From positions 16,605 through 80,604 of the forward strand of contig NZNS01000006.1 of assembly GCA_002694985.1 (NCBI GenBank): 64,000 nucleotides of DNA. Reading direction: 5' to 3'. The stretch's first letter is position 1. Every line of letters begins with the position of its first letter. The position numbers and the translations under genes were made by a program. The notes below the pieces were generated by a model that was not told the origin of the DNA, did not search any database, and saw only the letters and a program-made list of their open reading frames with translations. This DNA comes from Parvibaculum sp. (lineage in GTDB: Bacteria > Pseudomonadota > Alphaproteobacteria > Parvibaculales > Parvibaculaceae). Of the stretch, positions 26,880 through 34,845 are shown piece by piece.

Positions 26880-27317
26880 ATGCGCCTCACCTTCCATACG
26901 GATTATGCGCTTCGTCTGCTCATGCATCTTGCGCTCGCGCCGGAAAGAGTTGTGACCATTTCGGAGGTCGCCGGAGCTTTTGCCATTTCCCGCAACCACC
27001 TGATGAAGGTCGCACATGAACTCGGCAAGGCGGGCTTCCTGGAAACCTCGCGGGGTCGCGGTGGCGGGCTTCGCCTCTCGCGCGCGCCGGAACGGATCGT
27101 CATCGGCGATGTCGTCCGCGTGATGGAAGAAGACTTCAGGATCGTCGAGTGCTTCGACGCCAGAACGAACACCTGCTGCATCGCACCTGCCTGCAAATTG
27201 AAACATCTGCTGCGCGAGGCGCTTGAAGCGTGGATCACCGTCCTCGATGAAGCCACGCTTGCGGACCTGGTGGAAAGACCGGCACCCCTCCGCCGCTTGC
27301 TGGCGCTCACTGCCTGA
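26880..27317 (+). CDS. nsrR: Rrf2-family regulator, NsrR-like (nitric-oxide sensing)
   Basis: The 145-residue winged-helix regulator begins MRLTFHTDYALRLLMHLALAPERVVTISEVAGAF, the NsrR N-terminus. Recognition-helix sequence SRNHLMKVAHELGKAGFLETSRGRGGGLRL follows. Cysteines in VECFDARTNTCCIAPACKL (one before and three within the loop) provide the 2Fe-2S or 4Fe-4S ligands. NsrR releases DNA when NO destroys the cluster. The divergent globin and the operator between them support this call over IscR or RirA. Confidence 0.88.
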   Translation: MRLTFHTDYALRLLMHLALAPERVVTISEVAGAFAISRNHLMKVAHELGKAGFLETSRGRGGGLRLSRAPERIVIGDVVRVMEEDFRIVECFDARTNTCCIAPACKLKHLLREALEAWITVLDEATLADLVERPAPLRRLLALTA

Positions 27318-27321
27318 CCGG

Positions 27322-28326
27322 TCAGCCGAACGCGAATCCGGAATGCGGGCGAAGCCCCGCGCGTTCGCGGCGCGCCTCGCGGCGTTCTTCCGCCGCCTCC
27401 CGATGGGTTGCGCTGCGGTCCGCCTTGTCCCCGTCCTTCAGCGTCTCGCGCCCTTCGGGAATGGGATCGAGCGAAGAGAGAATTTCCACCACACCGGGGC
27501 TGAGCGTCAGCGGCATGCGGCCGAAACTTGTCCCCGACACTCCCCCCGAAGAAGCACCGCCCGAAACCGGGGACAATATCGCCGCGCCCCGCGTTGCATA
27601 GCCCCGGCGGTTATCCCCGCCCCCGGGGATTTCGGCGCGATTCATGACGTTATCGTGACGTTCCGATGACGTTCGGGTCTGCGCGGCCCGTTTCGCGATG
27701 CGGCTCGCATCCGTTCCCTCATGCTTCGCGACGAGATTCGCATGGACCTCCGCCGCACTCCTCGCGCTGCCGTCCTTGGCATAGAAGATCGAGCGGTTCG
27801 CCGCCGCTGCCGCCGGAAAAAGTGTGTCAGCACGGGCGTTTGGCGTGTCCTCCGCGGCACTGATCAGCTTCGCGGCGCCCCCCGCCCCGAGGAAATGCGC
27901 AATATAGAGTTCACCCTCGCTGGCTTCCCGGCCGATCCGGCCTTCAAGGATATCCGCGCTTTCCTGCGTATAGGCCCCCGCCATCAGCGCCGACACATGC
28001 GGATCTTCGCGCAGGGCAAGAATTTCCGTGCGTTGGGCAGCATTTGCCACTGTGTAGCGGCCCTTGGCGGTCTGCGTGATTGCCTCCGCCTGGGCTCCCA
28101 GACCGAGTTCCGGCCCATACTTCTTCAGCGTGCCGAGCCAGCTCTGTTCGGTGAACTGGAACAAACCGCATGCGCTCGAAGTCCTTGATTTTGCTTCACA
28201 ATCAAGGCTCGACTCGCGCATCGCCGTCTTCAGCAGATAGTCGAAATCCGTCCCTGTCGCAGCGCTGGCCGACTTCAGCGCGCTCGCGATTGTGGGTTGT
28301 ACCGCAGAGATTTCGACAAGGCTCAT
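27322..28326 (-). CDS. Lytic transglycosylase (SLT domain) protein
   Basis: The N-terminal 150 residues of this 334-residue protein form a lysozyme-like SLT domain. It has the catalytic Glu38 in TAMRESSLD, SSACGLFQFTEQSWL, and the helical ending GELYIAHFLGAGGAAKLI. Such enzymes cut peptidoglycan between MurNAc and GlcNAc. There is no signal peptide, so export would use another route; flagellar and phage relatives also lack one. The C-terminal half is low-complexity, Arg/Glu/Gly-rich. It includes, in frame, a copy of the GC palindrome and TGACG boxes also found at 52.1 and 56.4 kb (27613-27671). Confidence 0.85.
   Translation of the reverse strand: MSLVEISAVQPTIASALKSASAATGTDFDYLLKTAMRESSLDCEAKSRTSSACGLFQFTEQSWLGTLKKYGPELGLGAQAEAITQTAKGRYTVANAAQRTEILALREDPHVSALMAGAYTQESADILEGRIGREASEGELYIAHFLGAGGAAKLISAAEDTPNARADTLFPAAAAANRSIFYAKDGSARSAAEVHANLVAKHEGTDASRIAKRAAQTRTSSERHDNVMNRAEIPGGGDNRRGYATRGAAILSPVSGGASSGGVSGTSFGRMPLTLSPGVVEILSSLDPIPEGRETLKDGDKADRSATHREAAEERREARRERAGLRPHSGFAFG
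27613..27671 (+). repeat. Composite repeat copy inside the transglycosylase gene
   Basis: ATCCCCGCCCCCGGGGAT (27613-27630, preceded by TTATCCCC) is followed 23 bp later by CGTGACG-TTC-CGATGACG (27654-27671). The same two elements recur at 52076-52206 and 56383-56465. Here they are translated in the protein's low-complexity tail. Confidence 0.6.
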
Positions 28327-28492
28327 GGGCCGCTTCCTTCCTTTTCCATCCCGAAGGTCGCAAGCCTCGTGCCAGCCGTCCCGGCGTTCCGCGTGGCGGA
28401 AATCCGATGTTTTTCATGAGCAATTCCCTGCGTCCGCGTTAAGCTCCGCAAAAAAATGGTGGAGTCAAAGCTCCGCATTCCTGGGAGATAAC

Positions 28493-29911
28493 ATGTCCGA
28501 AGTTGAAGTCGCCGCCGAGGTCGAGGAAGAACTGCATCATCCGCATAGCAGAAAACCCGAAAAGCCTTATCCGAACCAGTTTTATGCTTGGTACGTGGTC
28601 GGCGTCCTCGTCCTCGCCTTCACCTTTTCCTTCATCGACCGGCAGATCCTCAGCCTGCTGGTGGGGCCCATCAAGCGCGACCTCGAAATCTCGGACACAC
28701 AGATGAGCCTCCTGCAAGGCTTTGCTTTTGCTGTCTTTTACAGCATTGCGGGCCTTCCCATCGGCCGTCTCGTCGATCGCCACCACCGCATCAACATCAT
28801 CGCAGTCGGCGTCTTCATCTGGAGCGTGATGACCGCACTTTGCGGTACCGCCCGCTCCTTCCTGCAGCTCTTCGTCTTCCGCGCCGGTGTCGGCGTCGGC
28901 GAAGCGGCGCTCTCGCCTTCGGCCTATTCCATCATCGCCGACTATTTCCCGCCCAAAAGGCTCGGTTTCGCGCTCGGCGTCTACGGCATGGGCGTCTATA
29001 TCGGCGCGGGTCTCGCCCTCATCATCGGAGCGGCCGTCATCGGCCTCGTCTCGAATGGCGGCGGCATGGTGCTGCCCCTCATCGGCGAGGTCTATGCCTG
29101 GCAGGTTACCTTTTTCATCGTTGGCTTTCCGGGTCTTCTGGTCGCCTTCTGGGTCTGGACCCTGAAGGAGCCCGACCGGCGCGGCTACATGCGCAAGACC
29201 GTCGCCGAGGATGGCACCGAAACCGCTGTCGAAGTGCCCGTTTCCGAAGTCGTCGCCTATATGCGCACCAACTGGCGGACCATAGTCCCCCTCAACATCT
29301 GCTATGCCCTCTCCGCCATGATGGCCTATGGCATCGCCGCCTGGATTCCGACCTTCTTGGTGCGCACCTATGGCTGGTCCTACCCGGAAGCCGGCTGGTG
29401 GTACGGCTGGGCCATCGTCATCTTCGGCACCACTGGCGTTGTCGCCGGCGGCTGGATGGGTGATGTGCTGACGAGCCGCGGCATCCGCAACGGCCGCATG
29501 ATGGTCTGCGCCTTTACCGGCCTCGCGGCGTTGCCCTTCACGGTCCTCTACCCGCTGATGGACAGCCCCTGGGTCGCCCTTGTCCTCATCTGCTTCTCGA
29601 CCTTCTTTGCCACCTTCACGACCGGCGCGGGCCCCTCTACCTTGCAGGAACTGATGCCGAACCAGATGCGCGGCTTCGCGTCCGCCATCATGATCTTCGT
29701 CGTCAACATCATCGGCCTCGGCCTCGGGCCCACCTCCATCGCGCTCGCGACGGACTACATCTATGGCGACGAGATGATGCTCCGCTATTCGTTGGTGCTC
29801 GTTCCTGCGGTCGTTCTGGTGGTTGCCGTGATCTCCGGCATACTCGCGCTACGCCCCTACATAGAAAGCCTCGACTACCTGAAGCGCTGGAGCGCGGAAA
29901 ACGAAAAATAA
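28493..29911 (+). CDS. MFS transporter
   Basis: The chosen ATG 28493, after GGGAGATAAC, gives 472 residues with 12 predicted helices. A short acidic, His-containing N-terminus precedes YAWYVVGVLVLAFTFSFIDRQILSLLVGPIK, typical of spinster-type and general MFS permeases. The A motif appears as GRLVDRHHRINIIAVG between helices 2 and 3. A periplasmic-loop region VLPLIGEVYAWQVTFFIVGFPGLL and the second bundle (WIPTFLVRTYGWSYPEAGWWYG) follow. The substrate is unknown; organic acids or lipids are usual for this subgroup. The upstream region from 28327 holds no clear promoter. Confidence 0.9.
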   Translation: MSEVEVAAEVEEELHHPHSRKPEKPYPNQFYAWYVVGVLVLAFTFSFIDRQILSLLVGPIKRDLEISDTQMSLLQGFAFAVFYSIAGLPIGRLVDRHHRINIIAVGVFIWSVMTALCGTARSFLQLFVFRAGVGVGEAALSPSAYSIIADYFPPKRLGFALGVYGMGVYIGAGLALIIGAAVIGLVSNGGGMVLPLIGEVYAWQVTFFIVGFPGLLVAFWVWTLKEPDRRGYMRKTVAEDGTETAVEVPVSEVVAYMRTNWRTIVPLNICYALSAMMAYGIAAWIPTFLVRTYGWSYPEAGWWYGWAIVIFGTTGVVAGGWMGDVLTSRGIRNGRMMVCAFTGLAALPFTVLYPLMDSPWVALVLICFSTFFATFTTGAGPSTLQELMPNQMRGFASAIMIFVVNIIGLGLGPTSIALATDYIYGDEMMLRYSLVLVPAVVLVVAVISGILALRPYIESLDYLKRWSAENEK

Positions 29912-29938
29912 GACAAATCAGTGACTTGAAGGACTAAA

Positions 29939-30063
29939 CAGATTCAAATCGTGAAGACTGCCGCAAGGCACCCCACGCGTTGATTCAAAAGCTGAACACG
30001 CTGATTCAAAACCTGAAGGACATGAATCCGCATCTGAAGGCGTTGAATCGGAATGTGAGAAGA
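29939..30063 (+). repeat. 21-bp imperfect tandem repeat (possible heptad-coding)
   Basis: Four units of 21 bp run from 29980 to 30063, each beginning (T/C/A)TGA(A/T)TC and ending near CTGAA. A fifth related copy (CAGATTCAAATCGTGAAG) begins at 29939 one base out of phase. In one frame the units read LIQKLNT, LIQNLKD, MNPHLKA, LNRNVRR, a leucine-heptad pattern from a TTG codon at 29980. It may encode a micro-peptide or be non-coding. The rest of 29912-30133 shows nothing else. Confidence 0.5.
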
Positions 30064-30133
30064 AGCGGGCAAACCCGTCAGGCACACGCCGTTGCGGACT
30101 TTTCCACAAGGCCGGGGCACAAGGTCGGATTTG

Positions 30134-30598
30134 TCAGACCGCCTTGCCGTAAAGCCCGAAGTGCCAGGAGGTTGCGCCCGCGCTCGAATTGCCCTGCACA
30201 ACGCGGAGTTTCGGGCGTCCGGCGTCAAGCCTGCCCCGGGTCCGCGCCTGGGCGAGCTTGAAGCGCAGCAGCGCCTCGTCATAGGGCTTCACGAGATAAT
30301 CGTCTGCCCCGGCTTCTATCGCCCGGCGGATGGAGGCGGGAGCCCCGTCCATCGTCACATGAAGGATGCAGGGCCCGGCACCGCCCGCCTGCTTGCGGAT
30401 CGCCTCCAGAAGCGTACTGCCTTCCGCCGTCTCCAGCCTTGCATCGGCCAGCACCAGATCCGGCGCTGTTCCGGCGATCAGCGCCAGCGCCTCGCCGGCG
30501 TCCGCCGCTCCCGCCACGCGAAAACCCAGCCCTTCGAGCATGTGGCTCGCGGCATGGCGCGCTTCGGCGGTACGATCGGCAACAAGGGCGGTAACCAA
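30134..30598 (-). CDS. Single-domain response-regulator receiver protein
   Basis: The 154-residue product is a CheY-like receiver. The acidic pocket is formed by AD8 (TALVADRT) and the phospho-acceptor Asp in PDLVLADARLE near residue 52. A Thr in CILHVTMDG and the Lys in DDYLVKPYDE complete the site. There is no output domain, only a 30-residue tail (GRPKLRVVQGNSSAGAT). The best start is TTG 30598 with AGGAGA eight bases before it. No histidine kinase is next to it, so it is an orphan regulator. Confidence 0.85.
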   Translation of the reverse strand: MVTALVADRTAEARHAASHMLEGLGFRVAGAADAGEALALIAGTAPDLVLADARLETAEGSTLLEAIRKQAGGAGPCILHVTMDGAPASIRRAIEAGADDYLVKPYDEALLRFKLAQARTRGRLDAGRPKLRVVQGNSSAGATSWHFGLYGKAV

Positions 30599-30687
30599 GG
30601 GTCCATCTCCTGAGATTCGGGGCTGAGCCCGTCCACAGGTGGGACACTAGTCACTGAGTCTTAAACCAATCGTTAACCGTGGTGCCG

Positions 30688-31095
30688 TCAGCCGTAAAAA
30701 CCGAGCCGCAGCTTTTCCACCAGTGCCCGCCCCTCGTCTTCGCTGTAGGCGTCTGCCGTCCCTACGCCCCATACCGGGCCCGGCCAGGCCGCATCCCCGG
30801 AAAACCGCGCAATCACATGAACATGAAGCTGGGGCACCATATTTCCCAGTGCCGCCACGTTCATTTTCTCCGCCCCCGCAGCCTCGCGGAGAACCTCCGA
30901 CGCAAGGTCAATCTCGGCGTGAAAATTCGGCTTCTCGACAGGCGCCACATCGTCGAAATCCCTCAAGCCCTCGCGCCGCGGCACCAGAATGACCCACGGA
31001 AACCGTCGGTCATTCATCAAGAGCGCCCGGCAGAGCGGCAGGTCGGCAATGAGCAGGGTGTCCGCCGCCAGCCTCTCATGTAGTGCGAACGCCAT
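30688..31095 (-). CDS. HIT-family protein
   Basis: The 135-residue protein has the histidine-triad signature PQLHVHVIARFSGD near residues 88-101. The His-x-His-x motif forms the nucleotidyl-phosphate hydrolase or transferase site. PWVILVPRREGLRDFDD and LAADTLLIADLPLC are further family elements. Its start lies 11 bases after the acyl-CoA dehydrogenase stop with GAGGAAACGG between, so both are one unit. The substrate (AMP-lysine, Ap4A or similar) is unknown. Confidence 0.92.
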   Translation of the reverse strand: MAFALHERLAADTLLIADLPLCRALLMNDRRFPWVILVPRREGLRDFDDVAPVEKPNFHAEIDLASEVLREAAGAEKMNVAALGNMVPQLHVHVIARFSGDAAWPGPVWGVGTADAYSEDEGRALVEKLRLGFYG

Positions 31096-31105
31096 TTCCG
31101 TTTCC

Positions 31106-32275
31106 TCAGTAAGACTTCGGCAGGTCGAGCACGCGCTCTGCGATGTGGCTCAGAATAAGTTCGCGGCTGACGGGTGCGATGCGGGCGATCATCACCTCGC
31201 GCATATAGCGTTCCACATGGAATTCCTTGGCATAGCCCATGCCGCCATGGGTCATGATTGCGGTCTCGCAGGCCTTGAAGCCCGCTTCGGCGGCCAGATA
31301 TTTCCCCGCATTGGCCTCCGCGCCGCAATTCTCGCCCGCGTCGTAAAGCGCAGCCGCCTTGAAGACCATCAGGTTCGCCGCCTCAAGCTCTGCCCAGCAC
31401 TGCGCCAGGGGATGCTGGATCGCCTGATTCTTGCCGATGGGCCGCCCGAAGACCTCGCGGTCCCGCGCATAATCCGTCGCCTTCTTCAGCGCGATCCGCC
31501 CGACACCTACCGCCTCGGCGCCGATCAGCACACGCTCGGGGTTCAGCCCATGCAGGAGGTAATGGAAGCCCTTCCCCTCCTCGCCGATCAGGTCTTCCTT
31601 CGGCACCCTGAGGCCGTCGAAGAAAACCGCATTCGAATCCACCGCTTTTCGCCCCATCTTCTCGATTTCGCGCACTTCCGTCGCGCCGCCGCGATCGAGG
31701 TTCGTATAAAAGAGTGATAATCCCTCGGTCGCCTTGGCGCATTTCTCCTTCGGCGTCGTCCGCGCGAGCAGCAGGATCTTGTTCGCGGTCTGCGCCGTCG
31801 AGGTCCACATCTTGCGCCCGTGAACGACGTAGCTGTCCCCGTCCCGCTCCGCCCGCGTCGAAATGGCGGTCGTGTTGAGCCCGGCATCGGGCTCCGTCAC
31901 GCCAAAGCAGCAGCGGTCCTCCCCCTTGATAAGCGGCGGAAGATTGCGCTCCTTCTGCTCCTCCGTCCCGAACACGACCAGCGGCATCGGCCCGAAAAGA
32001 TTGATGTGAATGGCAGACGCGCCGGAGAGACACGCGCCCGATTGCGCGATGGTCTGCGCCACGATGGCCGCTTCCGTCACGCCAAGCCCCGAACCGCCGA
32101 AGGCTTCGGGCATGGCCACGCCGAGCCAGCCGCCACCCGCAATATCGCGCACGAAATCTTCCGGGAAGCCGCCATCGCGGTCATGTGCCAGCCAATAGGC
32201 ATCGTCATATTTGGCGCAGATGCGTTGCACCGCTTCGCCGATTGCCTGCTGGTCATCGCTGAGCCGGAAATCCAT
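31106..32275 (-). CDS. Acyl-CoA dehydrogenase
   Basis: This FAD-dependent acyl-CoA dehydrogenase forms the first double bond of beta-oxidation. ATG 32275 is set by a perfect AAGGAGGT four bases upstream, giving 389 residues (the frame can extend to 32308). FGVTEPDAGLNTTAISTRAERDGDSYVVHGRKMWTSTA covers the FAD-binding region, and GFHYLLHGLNPERVLIGAEAVGVGRIALKKATDYA follows. At the catalytic-base position the C-terminal region reads ETAIMTHGGMGYAKEFHVERYMREV, with MTHGGMGY close to the YGGNG motif. It may process acyl-CoAs related to the lyase operon on the other strand. Confidence 0.93.
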   Translation of the reverse strand: MDFRLSDDQQAIGEAVQRICAKYDDAYWLAHDRDGGFPEDFVRDIAGGGWLGVAMPEAFGGSGLGVTEAAIVAQTIAQSGACLSGASAIHINLFGPMPLVVFGTEEQKERNLPPLIKGEDRCCFGVTEPDAGLNTTAISTRAERDGDSYVVHGRKMWTSTAQTANKILLLARTTPKEKCAKATEGLSLFYTNLDRGGATEVREIEKMGRKAVDSNAVFFDGLRVPKEDLIGEEGKGFHYLLHGLNPERVLIGAEAVGVGRIALKKATDYARDREVFGRPIGKNQAIQHPLAQCWAELEAANLMVFKAAALYDAGENCGAEANAGKYLAAEAGFKACETAIMTHGGMGYAKEFHVERYMREVMIARIAPVSRELILSHIAERVLDLPKSY

Positions 32276-32376
32276 TATACCTCCTTCGGTCTTTTCGTGT
32301 TCTGCCACGCGAGGCTATAACCTAACCGACAGGCGCGAAGCGAAACAGGCTGCGGATAAAAAGGAACAGGGATCAG

Positions 32377-32841
32377 ATGCCGGGACTTTATTTCGAGGAA
32401 TTCGAAGAGGGGCACATCTTCAAGCACCCGATCAGGCGCACGGTGACTGAGACTGACAATGTCCTCTTCTCCACCATGACCATGAACCCCGCCGCGCTCC
32501 ACCTTGATCACCACTATGCCGAGACGGAAACGGAATTCGGCAAACCGCTGGTGAACAGCCTCTTCACCCTCGGCCTGATGATCGGCATCTCCGTGAACGA
32601 TACCACGCATGGCACCACCGTCGCCAATCTCGGCATGACGGATATCTCCTTTCCCAAACCCGTCTTTCAGGGCGATACGCTGCGCGTGGAAACTCGCGTC
32701 GTCTCGAAACGCCGCTCGAAGTCGCGGCCGCTTGCCGGCATCGTCACTTTCGAACACAAAGCCTACAATCAGCATGGGGTTGAGGTCGCGACCTGCATCC
32801 GGCAGGCCTTCATGCACGCGAAAAGCACGGAAGAGGCCTGA
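32377..32841 (+). CDS. MaoC-family (R)-enoyl-CoA hydratase-like protein
   Basis: The 154-residue hot-dog-fold protein has MaoC features: YFEEFEEGHIFKHPIRRTVTETDNVLFSTMTMNPAALHLD with the catalytic Asp/His pair, and NSLFTLGLMIGISVND. It probably hydrates a short unsaturated acyl-CoA such as mesaconyl-, itaconyl- or crotonyl-CoA. The CitE-like lyase gene starts four bases after its stop, and a 2-hydroxyacid dehydrogenase follows. Hydratase plus lyase adjacency is known from itaconate (Ich-Ccl type) and mesaconyl-CoA pathways. Confidence 0.88.
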   Translation: MPGLYFEEFEEGHIFKHPIRRTVTETDNVLFSTMTMNPAALHLDHHYAETETEFGKPLVNSLFTLGLMIGISVNDTTHGTTVANLGMTDISFPKPVFQGDTLRVETRVVSKRRSKSRPLAGIVTFEHKAYNQHGVEVATCIRQAFMHAKSTEEA

Positions 32842-32845
32842 CAAT

Positions 32846-33694
32846 ATGCGTTCTTTCCTCTTCGTCCCCGCCGACAGTGAAAAGAAACTGGCGAAGGCGG
32901 CAAGCTGCGGTGCCGACGCACTTGTCCTCGACCTTGAGGATTCCGTCGCCCTTTCCGCCAAGGATACCGCGCGCAACACTGCCGTGGCTTACCTCAAGAC
33001 CGCCGATCGCTCGGGCCCGAAGCTCATCCTCCGCATCAATGCGCTCGACACGCCCTTCTGGGAAAAGGATCTCGAAGCCGTTATCCCCGCAAGGCCCGAC
33101 CTGATCGTTGTGCCAAAGACGCTTTCCGGCGGCTGCGTGACAAAGGTCGGTGACCGCATCGACCGCATGGGCGGTGCCGACGAAATCGGCATTGGCTGTG
33201 TAGCGACCGAAACCGCCGCATCTCTGTTCACGCTTGGCACCTATGCCGGAAGTCACAAGCGTCTTTCCTTCCTCACCTGGGGTGCCGAAGATTTGTCCGC
33301 CGCGCTCGGCGCGCGCAACAACAAAGACGAGAATGGCCTTTATACCGGCCCCTACCAGCTCGCGCGCACGCTGACATTGCTCGGCGCCGTGGCCGCTGGT
33401 GTGCAGCCAGTCGATGGCGTCTGGACTGACTTCCGTGATGAAAAAGGCCTCGAAGCCGAGGCCCGTGCCGCAGCGCGCGACGGTTTCACCGGCAAGATGG
33501 CGATCCATCCGGCCCAGGTTGCAATCATCAATGAGGTCTTCACGCCGAGCGAGGCAGACCTCGCCCATGCACGCGCTGTTGTCGCCGCCTTTGAACAGGC
33601 GGGCGATGTTGGCGTCGTCGCGCTTGATGGCGTCATGCTCGATATTCCCCACCTGAAACAGGCGCGTGCCCTTCTCGCTCGCGCCACACAGTAG
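32846..33694 (+). CDS. HpcH/HpaI-family CoA-ester lyase (citrate lyase beta/malyl-CoA lyase-like)
   Basis: The 282-residue TIM-barrel enzyme begins MRSFLFVPADSEKKLAKAASCGADALVLDLEDSVA, the CitE/Mcl signature, where Asp and Glu bind Mg2+. KLILRINALDTPFWEKDLE and GKMAIHPAQVAIINEVFTPSEAD are further conserved stretches. It should cleave a 3-hydroxyacyl-CoA such as malyl-, methylmalyl- or citramalyl-CoA to acetyl- or propionyl-CoA plus glyoxylate or pyruvate. It is coupled to the MaoC gene before it. Confidence 0.92.
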   Translation: MRSFLFVPADSEKKLAKAASCGADALVLDLEDSVALSAKDTARNTAVAYLKTADRSGPKLILRINALDTPFWEKDLEAVIPARPDLIVVPKTLSGGCVTKVGDRIDRMGGADEIGIGCVATETAASLFTLGTYAGSHKRLSFLTWGAEDLSAALGARNNKDENGLYTGPYQLARTLTLLGAVAAGVQPVDGVWTDFRDEKGLEAEARAAARDGFTGKMAIHPAQVAIINEVFTPSEADLAHARAVVAAFEQAGDVGVVALDGVMLDIPHLKQARALLARATQ

Positions 33695-33704
33695 AAATGT
33701 GTCA

Positions 33705-34622
33705 ATGAAACCCCACGTCTTTCTTGCCGTGCCCTTCGGCAAGGTCTTCGAGCAGCAGGTCGCTGCGCGCTATACGATCATCAAGGATTCCGAACAGCGC
33801 GCAGAAGCCGAAGCGCTCATCACGGTCAGCACGACCGGCGCGAACGGCGCCTATATGGACCGCATGCCGAAGCTGAAGCTCATCTGCTGTTTCGGTTCGG
33901 GCTATGAGGGGATCGACCTCGCCGCAGCGGAAAAGCGCGGCATCAAGGTGGCCAATACCGGCAGCGCCAATGCCTCTATCGTCGCGGATTTTGCGGTCGC
34001 CCTTCTTCTCGCCTCCATTCGCAAGGTCGTTACTGGCGACCAGCTCACCCGCGCCGGCGAATGGCGCGGCGAGAACCCTGCCCCGCTTCTGTTTTTGCGC
34101 GGCCTCATGGGACGCAAGGTCGGCATTGTCGGTCTCGGCGCCATCGGCCTGAAGATCGCGGAACGCCTCGCCGCCTTCGAAACGGAGATCGGCTATCACA
34201 ATCGACGCCGCAAGGATGTCGCCTACCCCTATTTCGACACCGTCCTCGACCTCGCAAAATGGGCGGATGTGCTCATCCTCGCGCACCGCGCCGACGAAAC
34301 GAACCGGCATATGGTCGATGCCGGAGTACTGGCGGCTCTTGGCCCCGAAGGGCATCTCGTCAACATCTCGCGCGGCTCGGCCGTGGACGAGGATGCGCTC
34401 ATCGCCGCCCTGAAGAACGGCACCATTTCAGGCGCGGCCCTCGATGTCTTCGAGAACGAACCGGCCCCTCGCGCCGATCTCGTGAGCTTGCCCAATATCG
34501 TCGTGACCCCGCATCTGGGCGGCGGCACCTCTGAGGCCATCACCGCGACGGGCGATGCCGTCATCGCAAATCTCGATGCTTTCTTTGCAGGAAAACCACT
34601 GCCAAACCCCGTCACCACCTAA
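33705..34622 (+). CDS. D-isomer-specific 2-hydroxyacid dehydrogenase
   Basis: The product has 305 residues, is cytosolic and NAD(P)-dependent. The Rossmann motif GLMGRKVGIVGLGAIGLKIAERLA is near 135-160; the Arg of LVNISRGSAVDEDAL, the Glu of DVFENEPAP and the His of VVTPHLGGGTSEA form the catalytic triad. The GhrA/GhrB glyoxylate and hydroxypyruvate reductases belong here. Placed after the lyase, it could reduce released glyoxylate or pyruvate. ATG 33705 is preferred; the lyase stop is ten bases before it. Confidence 0.93.
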   Translation: MKPHVFLAVPFGKVFEQQVAARYTIIKDSEQRAEAEALITVSTTGANGAYMDRMPKLKLICCFGSGYEGIDLAAAEKRGIKVANTGSANASIVADFAVALLLASIRKVVTGDQLTRAGEWRGENPAPLLFLRGLMGRKVGIVGLGAIGLKIAERLAAFETEIGYHNRRRKDVAYPYFDTVLDLAKWADVLILAHRADETNRHMVDAGVLAALGPEGHLVNISRGSAVDEDALIAALKNGTISGAALDVFENEPAPRADLVSLPNIVVTPHLGGGTSEAITATGDAVIANLDAFFAGKPLPNPVTT

Positions 34623-34642
34623 ATAGATCGAAGTCTATTTTT
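34621..34642 (+). terminator. Weak hairpin after the lyase/dehydrogenase operon
   Basis: AAATAGA-TCGAAG-TCTATTT forms a 7-bp stem followed directly by TT, at the dehydrogenase stop codon. The stem is AT-rich, so termination strength is uncertain. Confidence 0.45.
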
Positions 34643-34654
34643 GGCTGGCGTCTG

Positions 34655-34845
34655 CGCCGGACCGCGCGTCTCTACGGCCTCAACAACCGGGGGTGTTCTC
34701 GCGCCCGGCATAAAGGCGGACGTTAACGTGATCGACATGGGCAAGCTGCGCATCCTGCCGCCGGAAACGGTTTTCGACCTGCCCGCCGAAGGCTACCGCG
34801 CGCCCATCGTCAGCGGTGCCGCCACCTTCGAGCATGTAAACGTCA
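34655..34845 (+). pseudogene. C-terminal remnant of a D-aminoacylase-type amidohydrolase
   Basis: RRTARLYGLNNRG is read in one frame (34655 on). After a +1 shift at GGGGG (about 34690-34694), GVLAPGIKADVNVIDMGKL, PPETVFDLPAEGY and APIVSGAATFEHVNV continue in another. This is the C-terminal end of N-acyl-D-amino-acid deacylase-like amidohydrolases, where R-GVLAPG-KADVNVID and DLPA...IVSG are conserved. The catalytic barrel is absent and some residues between DLPA and GYRA seem deleted. It runs into the 3' end of chrA. Confidence 0.75.
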
